DNA of 7,360 bases from Peptococcaceae bacterium (GTDB lineage Bacteria > Bacillota > Peptococcia > Peptococcales > Peptococcaceae). A model generated the notes under the pieces. That model was given only the letters and a program-made list of their open reading frames with translations, had not been told where the DNA came from and made no database searches. Shown here one piece after another: positions 5,071 through 7,360 of the stretch. Where the stretch lies: contig CAAEKP010000086.1 in assembly GCA_900756555.1 (NCBI GenBank), positions 1 through 7,360 of the forward strand, written 5' to 3'. How positions within the stretch are numbered: position 1 is the stretch's first letter; each line of letters opens with the position of its first letter. The position numbers and the translations under genes were made by a program.

Positions 5071-5933
5071 ACAGACAGGAGCAAATGAATATGCTGAAAA
5101 AAGAATATGAACAGATAGAAGTACCAGCACAGGCTTTGACTGTCTTGCAGGCTGGTATTGATAAGGCTAAGCGGGAGGGACACAGCGGTGTGATGCCCAA
5201 ACGCAGCTATTGGGGAGCGTGGGCAGCAGCGGCGGCAGTATTGGTATTCATTGCAGTGCCAAATGTCAGCCCGACAGCAGCAATGGCAATGGCCGATATG
5301 CCTGTTTTGAATAAAGTGGTGCAAGTGGTTACATTTAATCGCTATACTCAGATGACAGAAGACAAACTCTATGCCGCCAATGTGCAGACAGCAAAGCTGG
5401 AAGTACAAGGTGATGCCCAGCTGCAAAGCAGTGTAGGAGAAATCAATGCAGAGGTAAAAGCCTATGCGGAGCAGATGATTGCCCAGTTCCAACAAGAGAT
5501 GGAGGTTCAGGGTGGTGTTTACGGACTGGATATTGGCTACACGGTAGTGACGGACAGTGACAAATGGTTTACATTGGAGATTATCACGACAGAAACCATG
5601 GCCAGCGGAGCAGAAACCGTGCGTTATTATAATTTAGATAAAGAAACCGGTAAATATGTACATCTGGCAGATTTGTTCCCAAAGGGATATGATTATGTTA
5701 CCGCTATCAGTGAGGACATTAAAGCGCAGATGATGCAGCGCATGGCAGAGGATGAGAACCAGAGTTACTTTATTAACAGCGATATGCCAGAAGAAGATTT
5801 TCAACAAATCGCGCCGGACCAACAGTTCTATGTGAATCAGGACGGTCAGTTGGTGATTGTTTTTAATGAATATGAGGTGGCGCCGGGGAGTATGGGCTGT
5901 CCACAATTTATTTTAGACAGTCGGACACGCTAG
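5067..5933 (+). CDS. Membrane anti-sigma factor, RsiV-like (DUF3298), altered C-terminus
   Basis: A 288-residue single-pass membrane protein expected to hold the upstream sigma factor inactive. Residues 1-46 are cytoplasmic (sigma-binding). About 49-66 is a membrane segment, WGAWAAAAAVLVFIAVPN, followed by SPTAAMAMADMPVLNK, which has AxA sites (72-76) resembling the place where signal peptidase cuts Bacillus RsiV to release the sigma factor. The outer part carries a DUF4163-like region (about 95-170) and DUF3298 (about 185-285), with LADLFPKGYDYV (202-213) and FNEYEVAPGSMG (266-277). Family members, as I remember them, continue after this point with FTIP and a short helix; here the protein ends CPQFILDSRTR and stops. 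The ATG at 5067 overlaps the sigma stop, with AAGGAG (5051-5056) 10 nt upstream. Lysozyme sensing is the known role of RsiV; whether it applies here is inference. Confidence 0.88.
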   Translation: MNRQEQMNMLKKEYEQIEVPAQALTVLQAGIDKAKREGHSGVMPKRSYWGAWAAAAAVLVFIAVPNVSPTAAMAMADMPVLNKVVQVVTFNRYTQMTEDKLYAANVQTAKLEVQGDAQLQSSVGEINAEVKAYAEQMIAQFQQEMEVQGGVYGLDIGYTVVTDSDKWFTLEIITTETMASGAETVRYYNLDKETGKYVHLADLFPKGYDYVTAISEDIKAQMMQRMAEDENQSYFINSDMPEEDFQQIAPDQQFYVNQDGQLVIVFNEYEVAPGSMGCPQFILDSRTR

Positions 5934-6151
5934 ATACCTATGGCGTATTATTTTGGCAAGGTCTTCAGCGCATTCGTACAGAAAAACGTGCTTCAAACGC
6001 GCCAGCAAGTAACAAAAGGTCAAGAGGAAGGTGTTATAGTACTACACCCAATTTAGGAGTATATGCACCATTGTTCCTTTATGATAGTATACACTGTCGT
6101 CAGGTGAATCGCAAGAAAAATATGGAAATGATTGAAACGCAGGTTTCGACA
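5934..6151. other. Unexplained stretch after the anti-sigma gene
   Basis: No recognisable gene. One plus-strand frame is free of stops from 5876 to the TAG at 6206-6208 but has no sensible start or ribosome-binding site, and its conceptual product resembles nothing I know. A 38-codon ORF in the anti-sigma frame (ATG at 5938) also lacks a ribosome-binding site. A small hairpin GAAAC-GCAG-GTTTC lies at 6134-6147. The stretch may be a remnant of the lost anti-sigma end or of inserted DNA. Confidence 0.4.
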
Positions 6152-6196
6152 AAAAACAGCGTTGCTCTGCATATTGTACGGAGCAACGCTGTTTTT
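6152..6196. terminator. Bidirectional terminator between convergent genes
   Basis: An 18-bp stem (6152-6169 with 6179-6196; one G-T wobble) with a 9-nt loop. The core is ACAGCGTTGCTC/GAGCAACGCTGT flanked by A5 and T5, so a T-tract follows the stem on either strand. It serves the anti-sigma transcript from the left and the PHP gene from the right, whose stop lies 7 nt beyond. Confidence 0.93.
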
Positions 6197-6202
6197 GTTA
6201 AT

Positions 6203-7006
6203 TTATAGTTTTATCAGATATTCATGGCGCAGACCAAAGGTGGAGATGGTCTGGAAGCCTATCTTTTTTAATACGGCGGTGGTTTCTGGCACCTGATAGC
6301 CCACATATTGAGTGCGATGGCTGTCGGAGCCAATGGTGATGCGGGTGCCGCCCAACTGATGGTAGTGACGCAGGATATCAAAATGAGGCAGCCCCATGGC
6401 AGAACTATGCCGGAAACCAGAGGTGTTCACTTCCAGTCCTTTGCCGCGCTGAATCAGTTCTTGCAGCAATTCTGTTATCAAATCCATGGCAATAAGGTGA
6501 TCGCCAGGCTGGTAGGGTTCCGGGTTGTACCGTTTGCAATAATCCAGATGGCCGATGACATCAAAATTATCAAAACTGCGGATGCAGTCCAAGATAGCGC
6601 CGTAATACTGGCGATATACCTGCTCCTTGCTTTTATTCTGAAAGAACGCTTTCTGGCTGACTGCCACGCCATTGATTTCATGTACGGAGCCGATGATAAA
6701 ATCAAAGGGATAAGCGCTGATGATTTTATCGTACTCGTCCAGCCGATGCCGTTCCAGGCCAATCTCCAATCCAGCGCGGATAGTGAGCTGCCCTGCGTAG
6801 CGCAGCTGATACTGGGAGATAGCTGCCAGATAATTTTCTAAATCATGAATATAGTGGTTTTCATACTGATGGGGATAGGTAAAGTCCATATGGTCGGTAA
6901 AAGCAATTTCGTTTAATCCGGCGTGCAGCGCTGCCTGGCAAATCTCATCCATGGTGGTAAGACTGTCGCAGGAAAACTGCGAGTGCAAGTGATAATCTAT
7001 CAGCAT
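6203..7006 (-). CDS. PHP-family phosphoesterase, histidinol-phosphatase-like
   Basis: A 267-residue protein of usual family length, with the PHP metal-binding motifs in order: DYHLHS (4-9; His6, His8) and Asp14, FTDHMDF (36-42; His39), GLEIGLE (79-85; Glu81), GSVHEI (106-111; His109), GHLDY (152-156; His153), and GSDSH (226-230; Asp228, His230). These hold a trinuclear metal site that hydrolyses phosphate monoesters. The closest named activity is histidinol-phosphate phosphatase (HisK/HisJ type), the penultimate step of histidine synthesis, but no other his gene is nearby, so another phosphoester substrate is possible. The ATG at 7006 follows AAGGGG on the minus strand (7016-7011) by 4 nt. 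It is monocistronic here, ending at the shared bidirectional terminator and divergent from recG. Confidence 0.88.
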   Translation of the reverse strand: MLIDYHLHSQFSCDSLTTMDEICQAALHAGLNEIAFTDHMDFTYPHQYENHYIHDLENYLAAISQYQLRYAGQLTIRAGLEIGLERHRLDEYDKIISAYPFDFIIGSVHEINGVAVSQKAFFQNKSKEQVYRQYYGAILDCIRSFDNFDVIGHLDYCKRYNPEPYQPGDHLIAMDLITELLQELIQRGKGLEVNTSGFRHSSAMGLPHFDILRHYHQLGGTRITIGSDSHRTQYVGYQVPETTAVLKKIGFQTISTFGLRHEYLIKL

Positions 7007-7047
7007 GTAACCCCTTCTTTCGTAAAAATTCGTTATTATAATTACTT

Positions 7048-7078
7048 AATATACTATCAGATTGGCGGCTATTGTCAA
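7048..7078 (-). promoter_or_regulatory. Promoter of the PHP phosphoesterase gene
   Basis: On the minus strand, a perfect -35 TTGACA (7078-7073) is followed by TAGTATATT. The -10 may be TAGTAT (7056-7051, 16-nt spacer) or TATATT (7053-7048, 19-nt spacer). Neither spacing is ideal. Confidence 0.55.
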
Positions 7079-7106
7079 GGGACAGCCATCATGTTTGGAA
7101 AAATGC

Positions 7107-7135
7107 TGGAAATTGTTGTAAGGATATGTTACAAT
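7107..7135 (+). promoter_or_regulatory. Promoter of recG
   Basis: An extended -10 element TATGTTACAAT ends at 7135 (TACAAT 7130-7135 with TG at 7127-7128). The -35 at 7107-7112 (TGGAAA, 17-nt spacer) is weak, as is common when the extended -10 is present. Transcription would start near 7142, giving a leader of about 60 nt. Confidence 0.5.
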
Positions 7136-7153
7136 AAGAAAAACAAAAATGTG

Positions 7154-7181
7154 TTCTGCTATGCAAATGGGTATAGCAGAA
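7154..7181 (+). promoter_or_regulatory. Hairpin or dyad in the recG leader
   Basis: A perfect 9-bp inverted repeat TTCTGCTAT / ATAGCAGAA with a 10-nt loop. It lies between the predicted recG transcription start and the AAGGAAAGG ribosome-binding region (7181-7189), whose first base is also the last base of the stem. No T-tract follows, so it is not a terminator. Confidence 0.5.
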
Positions 7182-7200
7182 AGGAAAGGCGGGCAATGAT

Positions 7201-7360
7201 ATGCTGCAACGAAAAGATTCCATCACAGTATTAAAAGGTATTGGCAAGCAGCGGGCTGCTGATTTGCAGAAGCTGGGCATCGTCACTATTGGGGATTTGC
7301 TCAGTTATTATCCTTATCGCTATGAGGATCGCTCTCATCTGAAACCACTGCGGGAGATGC
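7201..7360 (+). CDS. recG: ATP-dependent DNA helicase RecG, N-terminal part (partial)
   Basis: The first 53 codons of a gene that runs off the right edge. The protein begins MLQRKDSITVLKGIGKQRAA and continues LQKLGIVTIGDLLSYYPYRY (22-41) then EDR, the conserved N-terminal signature of RecG (LkGvG...LGI.Ti.DLL..yP.rYeDR). RecG remodels stalled replication forks and branch-migrates recombination intermediates. The wedge and helicase domains lie beyond the window. The start at 7201 aligns with other RecG N-termini. The ribosome-binding site is AAGGAAAGG (7181-7189), 11 nt upstream, with a competing out-of-frame ATG at 7196 that opens only a 12-codon reading frame. Confidence 0.88.
   Translation, partial: MLQRKDSITVLKGIGKQRAADLQKLGIVTIGDLLSYYPYRYEDRSHLKPLREM

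Noticed and set aside
4959..5495. 178-codon minus-strand ORF opposite the sigma/anti-sigma junction
   Set aside because: It is antisense to two genes with clear domains; the Cys/His/Phe-rich translation is typical of a shadow frame.
5876..6208. Stop-free 111-codon plus-strand frame after the anti-sigma gene
   Set aside because: It has no start codon with a ribosome-binding site, runs through the bidirectional terminator hairpin, and matches no known family. It is kept only as part of the finding on this stretch.
6308..6841. 177-codon plus-strand ORF opposite the PHP gene
   Set aside because: The minus-strand frame carries all the PHP metal motifs; the plus-strand product has none and no ribosome-binding site.
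7196..7234. ATG at 7196 as a start overlapping recG
   Set aside because: It opens only 12 codons before a stop at 7232-7234; the recG frame from 7201 matches the conserved N-terminus.

Overview
The window looks like chromosomal DNA from a low- to mid-GC member of the Bacillota. Ribosome-binding sites are strong (AGGAGG type), promoters follow the housekeeping TTGnnn-N17-TATnAT pattern, terminators are classic hairpins with T-tracts, and there is a SigV/RsiV-type ECF sigma/anti-sigma pair. I could not fix the genus. A Negativicutes-type Firmicute would fit, but that is only an impression. No rRNA, tRNA, CRISPR array, IS element or phage gene is visible, and every gene runs without an internal stop.

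Layout. (1) 1-242, minus: the first 80 codons of a radical-SAM protein of the 'DNA modification/repair' type, running off the left edge. (2) 351-1064, plus: a ComF-like zinc-ribbon phosphoribosyltransferase, divergent from gene 1 across a compact promoter region (about 260-325). (3) 1149-1481, plus: a 110-residue coiled-coil protein of unknown function with its own promoter and an extremely short leader. (4) 1482-1744: an intergenic region with a tight cluster of DnaA boxes, followed by the promoter of an amino-acid transporter. (5) 1745-4164, plus: a polar amino-acid ABC importer made of a lipoprotein binding protein, a permease and an ATPase. A strong hairpin terminator and a second promoter lie between the binding-protein gene and the permease-ATPase pair, so the binding protein is probably made in excess. 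(6) 4205-4581: AT-rich intergenic DNA with imperfect direct repeats and a candidate ECF-type promoter. (7) 4582-5933, plus: an ECF sigma factor and its membrane anti-sigma factor (DUF3298/RsiV-like), coupled by an ATGA overlap. The anti-sigma ends with an atypical, apparently shortened C-terminus, followed by about 215 bases I cannot explain. (8) 6152-6196: a perfect bidirectional terminator between convergent genes. (9) 6203-7006, minus: a PHP-family histidinol-phosphatase-like phosphoesterase. (10) 7201-7360, plus: the start of recG, divergent from gene 9, with a 9-bp dyad in its leader.

How the genes fit together. The transporter genes form one functional unit, and the sigma/anti-sigma pair is a self-contained envelope-stress module. 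The rest are unrelated housekeeping or DNA-metabolism genes. No complete new system stands out. The best leads are the DnaA-box cluster far from any visible dnaA, the uncharacterised coiled-coil gene next to it, and the altered end of the anti-sigma factor.
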